From Nocardia sp. NRRL S-836 (lineage in GTDB: Bacteria > Actinomycetota > Actinomycetes > Mycobacteriales > Pseudonocardiaceae), in the NCBI RefSeq assembly GCF_001279525.1, contig NZ_LGDY01000125.1:202965-266964 (forward strand): 64,000 nucleotides of DNA, written 5' to 3'. Position 1 is the first letter of the stretch. Every line of letters begins with the position of its first letter. Positions 28,861-37,365 of the stretch are shown here, piece by piece. A program made the translations under genes and the position numbers. The notes below the pieces were generated by a model. That model made no database searches and was not told the DNA's origin. It saw only the letters and a list, made by a program, of their open reading frames with translations.

Positions 28861-29601
28861 ATGGTTTCCGACGTCGAGCTCGCCGCGACGCTGGCCGCAC
28901 GATCCGGGCAACTGCTGCAAGAGCTGCGCGAGGGCCCGCTGCGCGGCGACGAGCTCGGCAAGGCCGGTGACGAACAGTCCCACGAGGCGCTGATGACAGC
29001 GCTGGCGCGGGCCCGCCCGTCCGACGCCGTGCTGTCCGAGGAGGGCGATGACGACCCGCGCCGCCTCGGCGCCGACCGGGTGTGGATCATCGACCCGCTC
29101 GACGGCACCCGTGAGTACGCGCTGCCCGGCCACAGCGACTGGGCCGTGCACGTGGCGCTGTGGCAACGCGGCCACGGCATCACCGACGCCGCCGTCGCCC
29201 AGCCCGCGCTGGACGCCGTCTACACGAGCTCCGCGACGACGGCCGCCGAACGCAGGGGCCCGCTGCGGATCCTGGTGAGCGGCAGCAGACCACCCGCGTT
29301 CGCCGACGCCGTGAGCGCCGAGCTCGACGCCGAGCTCGTGCCGATGGGGTCGGCGGGTGCGAAGGCGATGGCGGTGGTGCGCGGCGAGGCCGACGTCTAC
29401 CTGCACGCCGGCGGTCAGTGGGAGTGGGACTCCGCCGCACCGGTCGGCGTCGCGCTCGCCGCCGGGCTGCACGCGTCCCGCGTCGACGGATCACCGCTGG
29501 AGTACAACCAGCCCAAGCCGTACCTGCCGGACCTGCTGATCTGCTCGCCACGGCACGCCGAGGCCGTCCTGTCAGCGGTACAGGCGGCAATCGGCGGCTG
29601 A
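28861..29601 (+). CDS. cysQ: 3'-phosphoadenosine 5'-phosphate phosphatase CysQ
   Basis: 246 residues of the inositol monophosphatase superfamily. Metal motifs are SEEGDDD (about residues 60-66), [12 protein letters not shown] and [21 protein letters not shown]. The order and wording closely match mycobacterial CysQ, which dephosphorylates PAP, the by-product of sulfotransferases and PAPS-using enzymes. The GGAGGGG ahead of ATG 28861 supports this start over GTG 28855. It lies 19 bases after the MFS gene. Its presence between the PAPS-forming cluster and the sulfur operon fits sulfonucleotide turnover. Confidence 0.92.
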   Translation: MVSDVELAATLAARSGQLLQELREGPLRGDELGKAGDEQSHEALMTALARARPSDAVLSEEGDDDPRRLGADRVWIIDPLDGTREYALPGHSDWAVHVALWQRGHGITDAAVAQPALDAVYTSSATTAAERRGPLRILVSGSRPPAFADAVSAELDAELVPMGSAGAKAMAVVRGEADVYLHAGGQWEWDSAAPVGVALAAGLHASRVDGSPLEYNQPKPYLPDLLICSPRHAEAVLSAVQAAIGG

Positions 29602-29620
29602 CTCGACCGGTGCCGGTCAC

Positions 29621-29626
29621 TAGGGT
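29621..29626 (+). promoter_or_regulatory. -10 element of a leaderless promoter
   Basis: TAGGGT lies six bases before the GTG at 29633 and no ribosome binding site is present. Confidence 0.55.
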
Positions 29627-29632
29627 CCAAAC

Positions 29633-29836
29633 GTGTCCAGGCACCTGTCGTCCGTCGACGGCGACAACCCCGGAAAACCCTGTCTGGTGCTCAGCGACGG
29701 CGAGTGGCAGCACGGCACGCTGACGTGGGAACCGGCCAAGCGCGCCGACGGCCTCTGGTGGGCGGCGGTCACGTACCTGCGCGACGGCCAGCTCGTCACG
29801 GAGGTGCGCAGCCAGCACGACGTGCGCGCCCAGTGA
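29633..29836 (+). CDS. small conserved-looking hypothetical protein
   Basis: 67 residues, starting GTG right at the predicted transcription start. The sequence (DGEWQHGTLTWEPAKRADGLWW...TYLRD) is Trp-rich and acidic to neutral, without signal peptide or membrane span. I do not recognise a function. Codon use fits the neighbourhood, and a perfect 18-bp hairpin follows immediately, which supports a real, separate transcription unit. Confidence 0.65.
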   Translation: MSRHLSSVDGDNPGKPCLVLSDGEWQHGTLTWEPAKRADGLWWAAVTYLRDGQLVTEVRSQHDVRAQ

Positions 29837-29841
29837 GAACG

Positions 29842-29881
29842 GCTGTTGACCGCCGGCTGTGGGCAGCCGGCGGTCAACAGC
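29842..29881. terminator. bidirectional hairpin terminator
   Basis: Two perfect 18-base arms (29842-29859 and 29864-29881) around the loop TGGG lie between two convergent genes. There is no U-run, as is common for actinomycete terminators. Confidence 0.8.
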
Positions 29882-29883
29882 AG

Positions 29884-31092
29884 CTACGGCAGCAGCCTGC
29901 GCACGACCGCGTCGGCGAGCAGCCGGCCCCGGTCCGTGAGCACGCAACGGTCGTCGAACGGTTCCAGCAACCCGTCGGCGACCGCCTGCTTGGCCTCTTC
30001 ACGTCCGGCGCTGTCCAGGACATCCATCGGCAGGCCCTCGGCGAGCCGGAGCTCCAGCAGCACCCGTTCCACCCGGCGGTCCTCGGCGGAGAGCAGCTCA
30101 CGTCCCGCGGCCGGCGACTGCCCCTCGGCCAGCAACGCCGAGTACCGCGCCGGGTGCTTCACGTTCCAGAACCGCACGCCGCCGACGTGGCTGTGCGCGC
30201 CGGGACCGAAGCCCCACCAGTCGGCGCCCTTCCAGTACAGGACGTTGTGCCGGCACCGCGCCTGCGCGGAGGTGGCCCAGTTCGACACCTCGTACCAGGA
30301 GAACCCGGCGCCGCCCAGCACCGAGTCGACCAGCTCGTAGGACGACGCGAGCACGTCGTCGTCCGGCATCGGCAGGTCGCCCCTGCGGATCCGGCGGGCG
30401 AGCCCGGTGCCGTCCTCGACGATCAGCGCGTACGCCGAGACGTGGTCGACGCCCGCGGCGAGCACGGCGTCGAGCGAGGCCGCCAGGTCGTCCGGGCGCT
30501 CCCCCGGTGTGCCGTAGATCAGGTCGAGGTTGACGTGCTCGAAGCCCGCGGTGCGTGCCTCGCGGGCGGCGTCGACCGGACGGCCGGGCGTGTGCTTGCG
30601 GTCGAGCACCCGCAGCACGTGCCGTGCGGCGGACTGCATGCCCAGCGACACCCGCGTGTACCCCGCCTCCCGGATGCCCGCGAAGAACTCCGGTGACGTC
30701 GACTCCGGGTTCGACTCGGTGGTCACCTCGGCTCCCGGTGCCAGGCCGAACGAGTGGCGCACCGCGTCCAGCACGTCGGTCAGCCCGGACGCTCCGAGCA
30801 ACGACGGCGTGCCACCGCCGACGAACACGGTCTCGGCGGGCGGTGGCGAGCCGAGCACCGCGGCCGCCAGGTCGAGCTCGCGGCGCAGGCCCTCCAGCCA
30901 CGACTGCGGCGAGGCGGACGTGCCGAGCTCGCCGGGCGTGTAGGTGTTGAAGTCGCAGTAGCCGCAGCGGGTCGCGCAGAACGGCACGTGCACGTAGATG
31001 CCGAACGGGCGGGAGCCGACACCGGCGAGAGCGGACGGGGGGAGCGAACCGTCGGCGGGCACGGGCTCGCCTTCGGGCAAAGCGGAGGGCAT
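29884..31092 (-). CDS. hemW: radical SAM haem chaperone HemW (coproporphyrinogen oxidase-like)
   Basis: 402 residues. The radical-SAM cluster motif is HVPFCATRCGYCDFNTY (about residues 34-50), where the CxxxCxxC is followed by one more Cys-free stretch typical of HemW/HemN-like proteins; FVGGGTPSLL and ESNPES follow. The C-terminal HemN domain is present (WWGFGPGAHSHVGGVRF). HemW delivers haem and does not oxidise coproporphyrinogen. I chose ATG 31092 over an upstream in-frame start at 31182 because the extra 30 residues are not family-like. Confidence 0.9.
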   Translation of the reverse strand: MPSALPEGEPVPADGSLPPSALAGVGSRPFGIYVHVPFCATRCGYCDFNTYTPGELGTSASPQSWLEGLRRELDLAAAVLGSPPPAETVFVGGGTPSLLGASGLTDVLDAVRHSFGLAPGAEVTTESNPESTSPEFFAGIREAGYTRVSLGMQSAARHVLRVLDRKHTPGRPVDAAREARTAGFEHVNLDLIYGTPGERPDDLAASLDAVLAAGVDHVSAYALIVEDGTGLARRIRRGDLPMPDDDVLASSYELVDSVLGGAGFSWYEVSNWATSAQARCRHNVLYWKGADWWGFGPGAHSHVGGVRFWNVKHPARYSALLAEGQSPAAGRELLSAEDRRVERVLLELRLAEGLPMDVLDSAGREEAKQAVADGLLEPFDDRCVLTDRGRLLADAVVRRLLP

Positions 31093-31147
31093 GACGCCCA
31101 GTGTCCCCCACACGCCCCGAACGGCGGTGTCCAGCCAGCGGATGTGT

Positions 31148-31190
31148 CTGTCGGTGACAGAGATATCACTGAGCGAAACCATCCTAGAAT
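31148..31190 (+). promoter_or_regulatory. promoter region of the sulfur-assimilation operon
   Basis: TAGAAT at 31185-31190 is a good -10 box, placing the transcript start near 31197, 68 bases before the leader peptide. CTGTC (31148-31152) and GACAG (31156-31160) form a perfect dyad with a 3-base centre just upstream, a possible regulator site. A clear -35 element is not visible. Confidence 0.45.
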
Positions 31191-31264
31191 GTCAACCTCC
31201 GCTGGTCAATCCCAGCATTCGGTTGGCGGTGGACCAGGTTCTGGACGCGTGGCACGCTGAGGTC

Positions 31265-31351
31265 ATGCATTCGACCGGAGTCCGCCTGGTGGCCCGCCGC
31301 CACGTCGACTTCCGTCGTGTCTCCAGCGCGATGTGCCGTCGTTCGGCCTGA
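31265..31351 (+). CDS. leader peptide of the sulfite reductase operon
   Basis: A 28-residue peptide, too short for ordinary gene calls: it reads MHSTGVRLVARRHVDFRRV then SSAMCRRSA. The RRHVD...SSA.C pattern is the one annotated as putative leader peptide before sulfur-metabolism genes in many actinobacteria. GAGG lies about six bases before the ATG. It ends 110 bases before sirA. Its single Cys codon near the end fits a cysteine-responsive attenuator; the mechanism in this family is only partly known, so the regulatory role is inference from family and position. Confidence 0.8.
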   Translation: MHSTGVRLVARRHVDFRRVSSAMCRRSA

Positions 31352-31461
31352 CCGCGCGCTGATTTGTTCCCGTCGGCGCCCGGCGCGCTGACGACGCCCC
31401 CACCACAAGCACCTCCGGGCTCGCACGCGCACCGAGCGCCTCGAAAACCCGGAGGATGGCG

Positions 31462-33141
31462 ATGGTCCCGCCGCAGACGTCACCGCGCGCCAAGCAGCGT
31501 CGCGGCGAGGGGCAGTGGGCGCTCGGGTACCGAGAGCCGCTGAACCCCAACGAGCGGAGCAAGAAGGACGACAACCCGCTCAACGTCCGCGCCCGCATCG
31601 AGAACATCTACGCCCACGGCGGTTTCGACTCGATCGACCCGGCGGACCTGCGTGGCCGGTTCCGGTGGTACGGCCTCTACACCCAGCGCAAGCCCGGCAT
31701 CGACGGCGGCCGCACGGCCACGCTCGAACCGGAGGAGCTGGACGACGAGTACTTCATGATGCGGGTGCGCAGCGACGGTGGCGCCCTCACCACGCAGCAG
31801 CTGAGGGTGCTCGGCGAGATCTCCCAGACCTACGCGCGGGACACTGCGGACATCACCGACCGGCAGAACATCCAGTACCACTGGATCCGGATCGAGGACG
31901 TGCCCACGATCTGGCAGCAGCTCGAAGCGGTCGGCCTGACGACGATGGAGGCGTGCGGCGACAGCCCGCGCGTCATCCTCGGCTCGCCGGTCGCGGGCAT
32001 CGCGCAGGACGAGGTCGTCGACGGCCAGCCCGCGATCGACACGATCCTGGAGCGCTACATCGGCGACCCGCGCTTCTCGAACCTGCCGCGCAAGTTCAAG
32101 ACCGCCATCTCCGGGTTGCAGGACGTCGCGCACGAGATCCAGGACGTCGCGTTCGTCGGCGTGCACCACCCCGAGCACGGGCCCGGCTTCGACCTCTGGG
32201 TCGGCGGCGGCCTGTCCACGAACCCCATGCTGGGCAAGCGACTCGGCGCCTGGGTGCCGCTCGACGAGGTCCCGGACGTGTGGGAAGCGGTCATCAGCGT
32301 CTTCCGCGACTACGGCTACCGCCGGTTGCGGCACCGCGCGCGGATCAAGTTCCTCGTCGCCGACTGGGGCCCGGAGAAGTTCCGCCAGGTGATGGAGGAC
32401 GAGTACCTCCAGCGCAAGATGCTCGACGGTCCGGCACCCGAGGTCCTGGACCAGCAGGTGGACCACATCGGCGTGAACAGGCAGAAGGACGGCCTGTTCT
32501 ACGTCGGTGCCGCCCCGGTCGCGGGCCGGGTGTCGGGCTCGGTCCTGGTCGAGGTCGCGAAGGTCGCCGAACGCGCTGGCTCCGGCCGCGTCCGGTTCAC
32601 GCCGCACCAGAAGATCATCGTGCTGGACGTGGCGGAGACCGAGGTCCCGGCGCTCAAGAGCGACCTCGCCAAGCTGGGCCTGCAGGTCGACCCGTCACCG
32701 TGGCGGCGCGGCATCATGGCCTGCACCGGCATCGAGTTCTGCAAGCTCGCGATCGTCGAGACCAAGGCGCGGGCGAACGAGCTGGTCACCACGCTCGAAG
32801 CCAACCTCAAGGACATCGTCGACGGCGTCACCGCGCCGATCACCGTGCACATCAACGGCTGCCCCAACTCCTGTGCCCGCATCCAGACCGCGGACATCGG
32901 CCTGAAGGGCCAGATCGTGACCGACGACGACGGCAACCAGGTCGAGGGCTTCCAGGTGCACCTGGGCGGCGGCCTCGGCCTCGACGCCGGCTTCGGCCGC
33001 AAGCTGCGCGGCCACAAGGTCACCGCGACCGAGCTGTCCGCCTACGTCGAACGCGTGGTGCGCAACTTCGTCGCGCAGCGCGAGCAGGACGAGCGGTTCG
33101 CCCAGTGGGTCGCCCGTGCCGAGGAAGGTGCTCTCAGGTGA
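31462..33141 (+). CDS. sirA: ferredoxin-dependent sulfite reductase SirA
   Basis: 559 residues of the sulfite/nitrite reductase family. The siroheme-[4Fe-4S] ligands lie in ACTGIEFCKLA and NGCPNSCAR (about 420-470). WYGLYTQR (about residue 73) and EACGDSPR (about 163) hold the Tyr and Cys that are cross-linked in mycobacterial SirA, favouring sulfite over nitrite. It reduces sulfite to sulfide with six electrons from ferredoxin. GGAGG abuts the first ATG (31456) with no spacing, so the second in-frame ATG at 31462 is preferred. First gene of the operon. Confidence 0.93.
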   Translation: MVPPQTSPRAKQRRGEGQWALGYREPLNPNERSKKDDNPLNVRARIENIYAHGGFDSIDPADLRGRFRWYGLYTQRKPGIDGGRTATLEPEELDDEYFMMRVRSDGGALTTQQLRVLGEISQTYARDTADITDRQNIQYHWIRIEDVPTIWQQLEAVGLTTMEACGDSPRVILGSPVAGIAQDEVVDGQPAIDTILERYIGDPRFSNLPRKFKTAISGLQDVAHEIQDVAFVGVHHPEHGPGFDLWVGGGLSTNPMLGKRLGAWVPLDEVPDVWEAVISVFRDYGYRRLRHRARIKFLVADWGPEKFRQVMEDEYLQRKMLDGPAPEVLDQQVDHIGVNRQKDGLFYVGAAPVAGRVSGSVLVEVAKVAERAGSGRVRFTPHQKIIVLDVAETEVPALKSDLAKLGLQVDPSPWRRGIMACTGIEFCKLAIVETKARANELVTTLEANLKDIVDGVTAPITVHINGCPNSCARIQTADIGLKGQIVTDDDGNQVEGFQVHLGGGLGLDAGFGRKLRGHKVTATELSAYVERVVRNFVAQREQDERFAQWVARAEEGALR

Positions 33142-33177
33142 GTGCCAGCCGACGTACGTGTCTCAGCGGAGGCTGCG

Positions 33178-33336
33178 ATGAGTGAACGCGCGACGCCGTT
33201 CTACTGCCCCTACTGCGGCGACGAGGACCTGCGCCCGCAGGAGGAGCCCAGCTACGCGTGGCTGTGCACCGGCTGCCGCCGGGTCTTCAAGGTCTCGTTC
33301 GTCGGTCTCAACCTGCCGCAGGAGGTGAAGAAGTGA
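33178..33336 (+). CDS. small zinc-ribbon protein between sirA and cysH
   Basis: 52 residues with two CxxC pairs (YCPYCGDED and WLCTGCRRVF) in a rubredoxin/zinc-ribbon-like spacing. GGAGG five bases before ATG 33178 decides the start. The gene occupies the same place, between sulfite reductase and cysH, in other actinobacteria, so a role in the pathway (metal or electron handling) is likely but unknown. The cysH start codon overlaps its stop. Confidence 0.8.
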   Translation: MSERATPFYCPYCGDEDLRPQEEPSYAWLCTGCRRVFKVSFVGLNLPQEVKK

Positions 33337-34028
33337 GCGATCTCAAGGAAGACCTCAGGATCGTCGCTGAAGCCGCTCAGGAGGAGCTGGCCGGCGCCAC
33401 GGCGATCGAGGCGCTGGAGTGGACCGCGCGGACGTTCGGCGACAGCTACATCGTCGCGTCGAACATGCAGGACGCCGTGCTGATCGACCTCGCCGCTCAG
33501 GTGAAGCCGGACTTCGACGTGTTGTTCCTCCAGACCGGGTACCACTTCCCGGAGACCATCGGCGTGCGCGACGCGGTCGGGGTCGTCTACCCGGAGGTCC
33601 GCATCGTGAACGCCGAGGCCGAGCAGTCGGTGGAGGACCAGGAACGCGAGTTCGGCCTGCTACACCGGACGGATCCGGCCAGGTGCTGCGACCTGCGCAA
33701 GGTCGTGCCGCTGCGGCGTGAGCTCGCGAAGTACGACGCGTGGGTCACCGGTGTGCGCCGGGTGGACGCGCCGACGCGGGCGAACACGCCGATCGTGCAG
33801 TGGGACGAGCGCAACGGCCTGGTGAAGGTCAACCCGATCGCGCCGTGGTCCGACGACGAGTTCAACGCCTACATCCGCGAGAAGGGCATCCTCGAGAACC
33901 TGTTGGTGCAGGAGGGGTATCCCTCGATCGGCTGCCTGCCGTGCACCGCGAAGCCGTTGCCGGGGCAGGACGCCCGCAGCGGCCGCTGGGCGGGTCAGGC
34001 CAAGACGGAATGCGGGTTGCACGGATGA
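33333..34028 (+). CDS. cysH: APS reductase, [4Fe-4S] type (CysH)
   Basis: 231 residues. A PP-loop-like domain is followed by ARCCDLRKV (about 116) and GCLPCTAKP (about 200), the four cysteines that bind the [4Fe-4S] cluster of APS reductases, and TECGLHG with the catalytic Cys at the C terminus. The cluster cysteines indicate APS, not PAPS, as substrate, giving sulfite and AMP. This explains why the operon needs no APS kinase. The start is GTG 33333, with GGAGG about eight bases upstream. Confidence 0.94.
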   Translation: MSDLKEDLRIVAEAAQEELAGATAIEALEWTARTFGDSYIVASNMQDAVLIDLAAQVKPDFDVLFLQTGYHFPETIGVRDAVGVVYPEVRIVNAEAEQSVEDQEREFGLLHRTDPARCCDLRKVVPLRRELAKYDAWVTGVRRVDAPTRANTPIVQWDERNGLVKVNPIAPWSDDEFNAYIREKGILENLLVQEGYPSIGCLPCTAKPLPGQDARSGRWAGQAKTECGLHG

Positions 34029-34936
34029 CGGTCACGACTCCTGGAGCACTGGACACCCTGGGACGCCTCGAATCCGAGGCGATCCACATCTTCCGCGAGG
34101 TCGCGGGCGAGTTCGACCGGCCGGTGATCCTCTTCTCCGGCGGCAAGGACTCGACGCTGCTGCTGCACCTCGCGATCAAGGCGTTCTACCCGGCGCCGGT
34201 GCCGTTCCCGCTGCTGCACGTCGACACCGGGCACAACTTCGACGAGGTCATCGAGTTCCGCGACCGGGTGGTGGCACGGCACGGGCTGCGCCTGGAGGTC
34301 GCGAAGGTCCAGGACTGGATCGACGACGGCCGCCTCGAAGAACGCCCGGACGGCACGCGCAACCCGCTGCAGACCGTGCCGCTGCTGGACTCCATCACGC
34401 AGCACAGGTTCGACGCGGTGTTCGGCGGCGGCCGCCGCGACGAGGAACGCGCCCGTGCCAAGGAGCGGATCTTCAGCCTGCGCACCGCGTTCGGCCAGTG
34501 GGACCCGAAGCGCCAGCGGCCCGAGCTGTGGAACCTGTACAACGGCCGGCACCGCGCCGGTGAGCACGTCCGGGTGTTCCCGCTGTCGAACTGGACCGAG
34601 CTCGACGTGTGGAACTACATCGAGCGCGAGGGCATCGAGCTGCCGGACATCTACTACTCGCACGAGCGCGAAGTGTTCCTGCGCGACGGCATGTGGCTCG
34701 CCGAGGGCCCGTGGGGCACCGCGCGCGAGGGCGAGACGCTGGTGCGCAAGACGGTCCGCTACCGCACGGTCGGCGACGGCTCCTGCACCGGTGCCGTCGA
34801 GTCCGACGCCGCCGACATCCACGCGGTGATCGCCGAGGTCGCCGCCTCCAGGTTGACCGAGCGCGGCGCCACGCGGGCCGACGACCGGATGTCCGAGGCC
34901 GCCATGGAAGACCGCAAGCGGGAGGGGTACTTCTAG
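34025..34936 (+). CDS. cysD: sulfate adenylyltransferase subunit 2 (CysD), assimilation copy
   Basis: 303 residues with LFSGGKDSTLLLHL, HVDTGHNFDEVIEF and a C terminus identical in pattern to the first copy (TERGATRADDR...EDRKREGYF). It makes APS with CysN for reduction by CysH. It overlaps cysH by four bases and abuts cysN. Bases 34534-34612 are identical to 18631-18709 in the cluster copy. No cysC lies here, although in Streptomyces a cysC stands between cysH and cysD in the corresponding operon. Confidence 0.96.
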   Translation: MTVTTPGALDTLGRLESEAIHIFREVAGEFDRPVILFSGGKDSTLLLHLAIKAFYPAPVPFPLLHVDTGHNFDEVIEFRDRVVARHGLRLEVAKVQDWIDDGRLEERPDGTRNPLQTVPLLDSITQHRFDAVFGGGRRDEERARAKERIFSLRTAFGQWDPKRQRPELWNLYNGRHRAGEHVRVFPLSNWTELDVWNYIEREGIELPDIYYSHEREVFLRDGMWLAEGPWGTAREGETLVRKTVRYRTVGDGSCTGAVESDAADIHAVIAEVAASRLTERGATRADDRMSEAAMEDRKREGYF

Positions 34937-36280
34937 ATGAGCGACCTGTTGAGGCTGGCCACCGCGGGCAGCGTGGACGACGGCAAGTCCACGCTCGTGG
35001 GCAGGCTGCTCTACGACACCAAGTCGGTGCTGGCGGACACGCTCGACGCCGTGCACCGCGCGAGCGCCGACCGCGGTCTCGCAGCGCCGGACCTGTCGCT
35101 GCTGGTCGACGGCCTGCGCTCGGAACGCGAGCAGGGCATCACGATCGACGTGGCGTACCGGTACTTCGCGACGCCGAAGCGGTCGTTCGTGCTCGCCGAC
35201 ACCCCCGGCCACGTGCAGTACACCCGCAACACCGTCACCGGCGCCTCCACGGCGCAGCTCGCGGTCCTGCTGGTCGACGCGCGCAAGGGCGTCATCGAGC
35301 AGACCCGGCGCCACGCGGCCGTTCTCGCGCTGCTGGGTGTGCCGCGCCTGGTGCTGGCGGTCAACAAGATCGACCTCGTGGACTACGACGAGGTGACGTT
35401 CTCCCGCATCGCCAAGGAGTTCACCGCGCACGCGACCGCCCTCGGCTACACCGAGGACGCCGTGGTCGAGATCCCGGTGTCGGCGCTGGCCGGTGACAAC
35501 GTCGTGGAGAAGTCCGCGAACACGCCGTGGTACTCCGGCCCGACGCTGCTGGAGCACCTGGAGAACGTGCCGGTCGAGCCCGACCCCCATGACGCGCCGT
35601 TCCGCTTCCCCGTGCAGTACGTGATCCGCCCGCGCACGCCCGAGTACCTCGACTACCGCGGTTACGCCGGTCTGGTCGCGGCCGGCACGGTCAAGCCGGG
35701 CGACGAGGTCGTGGTGCTGCCGTCGGGCCGTCGCTCGACGGTCACGAGGATCGACACGGCGGACGGCGAACTGGCGGAGGCGGCGGCCGGCCAGTCCGTG
35801 ACGTTGCTGCTGGCCGACGACATCGACATCTCTCGCGGCGACCTGATCGCGGTGGCGGGCAACGAGCCCAAGGTCACCGACGAGCTGGACGCCACGCTGT
35901 GCTGGCTCGCGGAGAAGCCGCTGCGCGCCGGTGCCCGAGTCCTCGTCAAGCACGGCACGCGCACCGTGCAGGCGGTGGTCACCCAACTGCGCGACCGCTT
36001 CGACGAGCAGAACCTGTCCAGTGTGGACAGCCCCAGCTCGTTGGAGCTGAACGAGATCGGCCGCGTGGCGCTGCGCCTCGCGGAGGAAGTACCGCTGGAC
36101 GACTACAGCTTCAGCCGGCGCACCGGGTCCTTCCTGGTGATCGACGCGAGTGACGGTTCCACGCTCGCCGCCGGACTGGTCGGGGCTCCGCTGCCGCTGC
36201 TCGAGAACGGCGTGGAGAGCTGTACCGGGGGTAGCGCGGCTACCCCTGACAACCACGCCCTCGTCTCCCCCGGTCCCTGA
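34937..36280 (+). CDS. cysN: sulfate adenylyltransferase subunit 1, GTPase (CysN), assimilation copy
   Basis: 447 residues with G1 AGSVDDGKST, G3 ADTPGHVQYTRN and AVNKIDLVD, then the EF-Tu-like barrels. It starts immediately after the cysD stop. The C terminus is about 38 residues longer than that of the cluster copy and has no APS-kinase domain. It works with CysD in the first step of sulfate assimilation in the cytoplasm. Confidence 0.95.
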   Translation: MSDLLRLATAGSVDDGKSTLVGRLLYDTKSVLADTLDAVHRASADRGLAAPDLSLLVDGLRSEREQGITIDVAYRYFATPKRSFVLADTPGHVQYTRNTVTGASTAQLAVLLVDARKGVIEQTRRHAAVLALLGVPRLVLAVNKIDLVDYDEVTFSRIAKEFTAHATALGYTEDAVVEIPVSALAGDNVVEKSANTPWYSGPTLLEHLENVPVEPDPHDAPFRFPVQYVIRPRTPEYLDYRGYAGLVAAGTVKPGDEVVVLPSGRRSTVTRIDTADGELAEAAAGQSVTLLLADDIDISRGDLIAVAGNEPKVTDELDATLCWLAEKPLRAGARVLVKHGTRTVQAVVTQLRDRFDEQNLSSVDSPSSLELNEIGRVALRLAEEVPLDDYSFSRRTGSFLVIDASDGSTLAAGLVGAPLPLLENGVESCTGGSAATPDNHALVSPGP

Positions 36281-36294
36281 AAGGCCACATCCCC

Positions 36295-37344
36295 GTGAAC
36301 CTCAAGCCCGCCGTCGCCATCGCACTCGTCGCACTGACAGCACTGTCCGGTTGCAGCCGCCGCGCCGCCGAGGAACCGGCCGCCGCCCAGTCCCAGGGCG
36401 CAGCCACCGAGGTCCGCCTCGGGTACTTCCCGAACGTGACCCACGCCGCCGCGCTGATCGGCGTCGAGAAGGGCCTGTTCGCCAAGGAGCTCGGCAGCAC
36501 CAAGCTCACCACGCAGACGTTCAACGCGGGTCCCGACGAGGTCAACGCGTTGCTCGGCGAGTCGCTCGACATCGCCTACATCGGGTCCGGCCCGGCGATC
36601 AACGCCTACGCGAAGTCCAAGGGCGAGGCGGTGAAGCTCATCGCGGGTGCGACCTCGGGTGGCGCGCAGCTCGTCGTGAAGCCCGAGATCAACTCGATCG
36701 AGGACCTCAAGGGCAAGGTCGTCGCCACGCCGCAGCTCGCGAACACGCAGGACGTGTCGCTCAAGAAGTACCTGGCGGAGAAGAACCTCACCGGCCAGGT
36801 CACCGTGCAGAACGTCGAGAACGCGGCCTCGCTCGACCTGTTCAAGAAGGGCGACATCCAGGCCGCGTGGTCGCCGCAGCCGTGGTCGGCGCGCCTGGTC
36901 GCCGAGGCGGGCGCGAAGGTGCTGCTGGACGAGAAGACGCTGTGGGAGGGCGGGGCCTTCCCGACGACCGTGGTCATCGTGCGGACCAAGTTCCTGCAGG
37001 AGCACCCCGAGACCGTCGAGGCCGTCCTGAAGGGCCACGTCGCGGCCATCGACTGGGCGAAGGCCAACAAGGACGAGGCCAAGAAGACGGCCAACGCCGC
37101 GCTGGAGAAGCTCACGTCCAAGAAGCTCGGCGACAAGATCCTCGACGCCGCGTGGGAGAACATCGAGCTCACGACCGACGCGCAGGCCAAGCACTTCCCG
37201 CAGCTCGCGAAGGACGCCGTGACGGCGGGCGTGGCCAAGGAGGCCGCGAACGTCGCCGGGTACGCCGACTTCACGCTGCTGAACAAGGTTCTTCAGGCAC
37301 AGGGCAAGCCGCAGGTGCAAGCAGCCGGACTGGACCGGAAGTAA
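36295..37344 (+). CDS. ABC transporter substrate-binding lipoprotein (sulfonate/taurine/nitrate type)
   Basis: 349 residues. The N terminus is a lipoprotein signal with lipobox LSGC (Cys at about residue 19). The mature part is an NMT1/SsuA-like solute-binding domain (VRLGYFPNVTHAAALIGVEKGLF). It is encoded in the sulfur operon just before the matching ATPase and permease, so a sulfur oxyanion or organosulfonate is the likely ligand; sequence alone does not decide between sulfonate, taurine and sulfate. GTG start with AAAGG upstream. Confidence 0.88.
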   Translation: MNLKPAVAIALVALTALSGCSRRAAEEPAAAQSQGAATEVRLGYFPNVTHAAALIGVEKGLFAKELGSTKLTTQTFNAGPDEVNALLGESLDIAYIGSGPAINAYAKSKGEAVKLIAGATSGGAQLVVKPEINSIEDLKGKVVATPQLANTQDVSLKKYLAEKNLTGQVTVQNVENAASLDLFKKGDIQAAWSPQPWSARLVAEAGAKVLLDEKTLWEGGAFPTTVVIVRTKFLQEHPETVEAVLKGHVAAIDWAKANKDEAKKTANAALEKLTSKKLGDKILDAAWENIELTTDAQAKHFPQLAKDAVTAGVAKEAANVAGYADFTLLNKVLQAQGKPQVQAAGLDRK

Positions 37345-37365
37345 CGCTCCGAGGGGACCACGGAC

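Noticed and set aside
29999..31111. Alternative long frame antisense or shifted within hemW
   Set aside because: It is Arg-rich without motifs, whereas the hemW frame has all family motifs.
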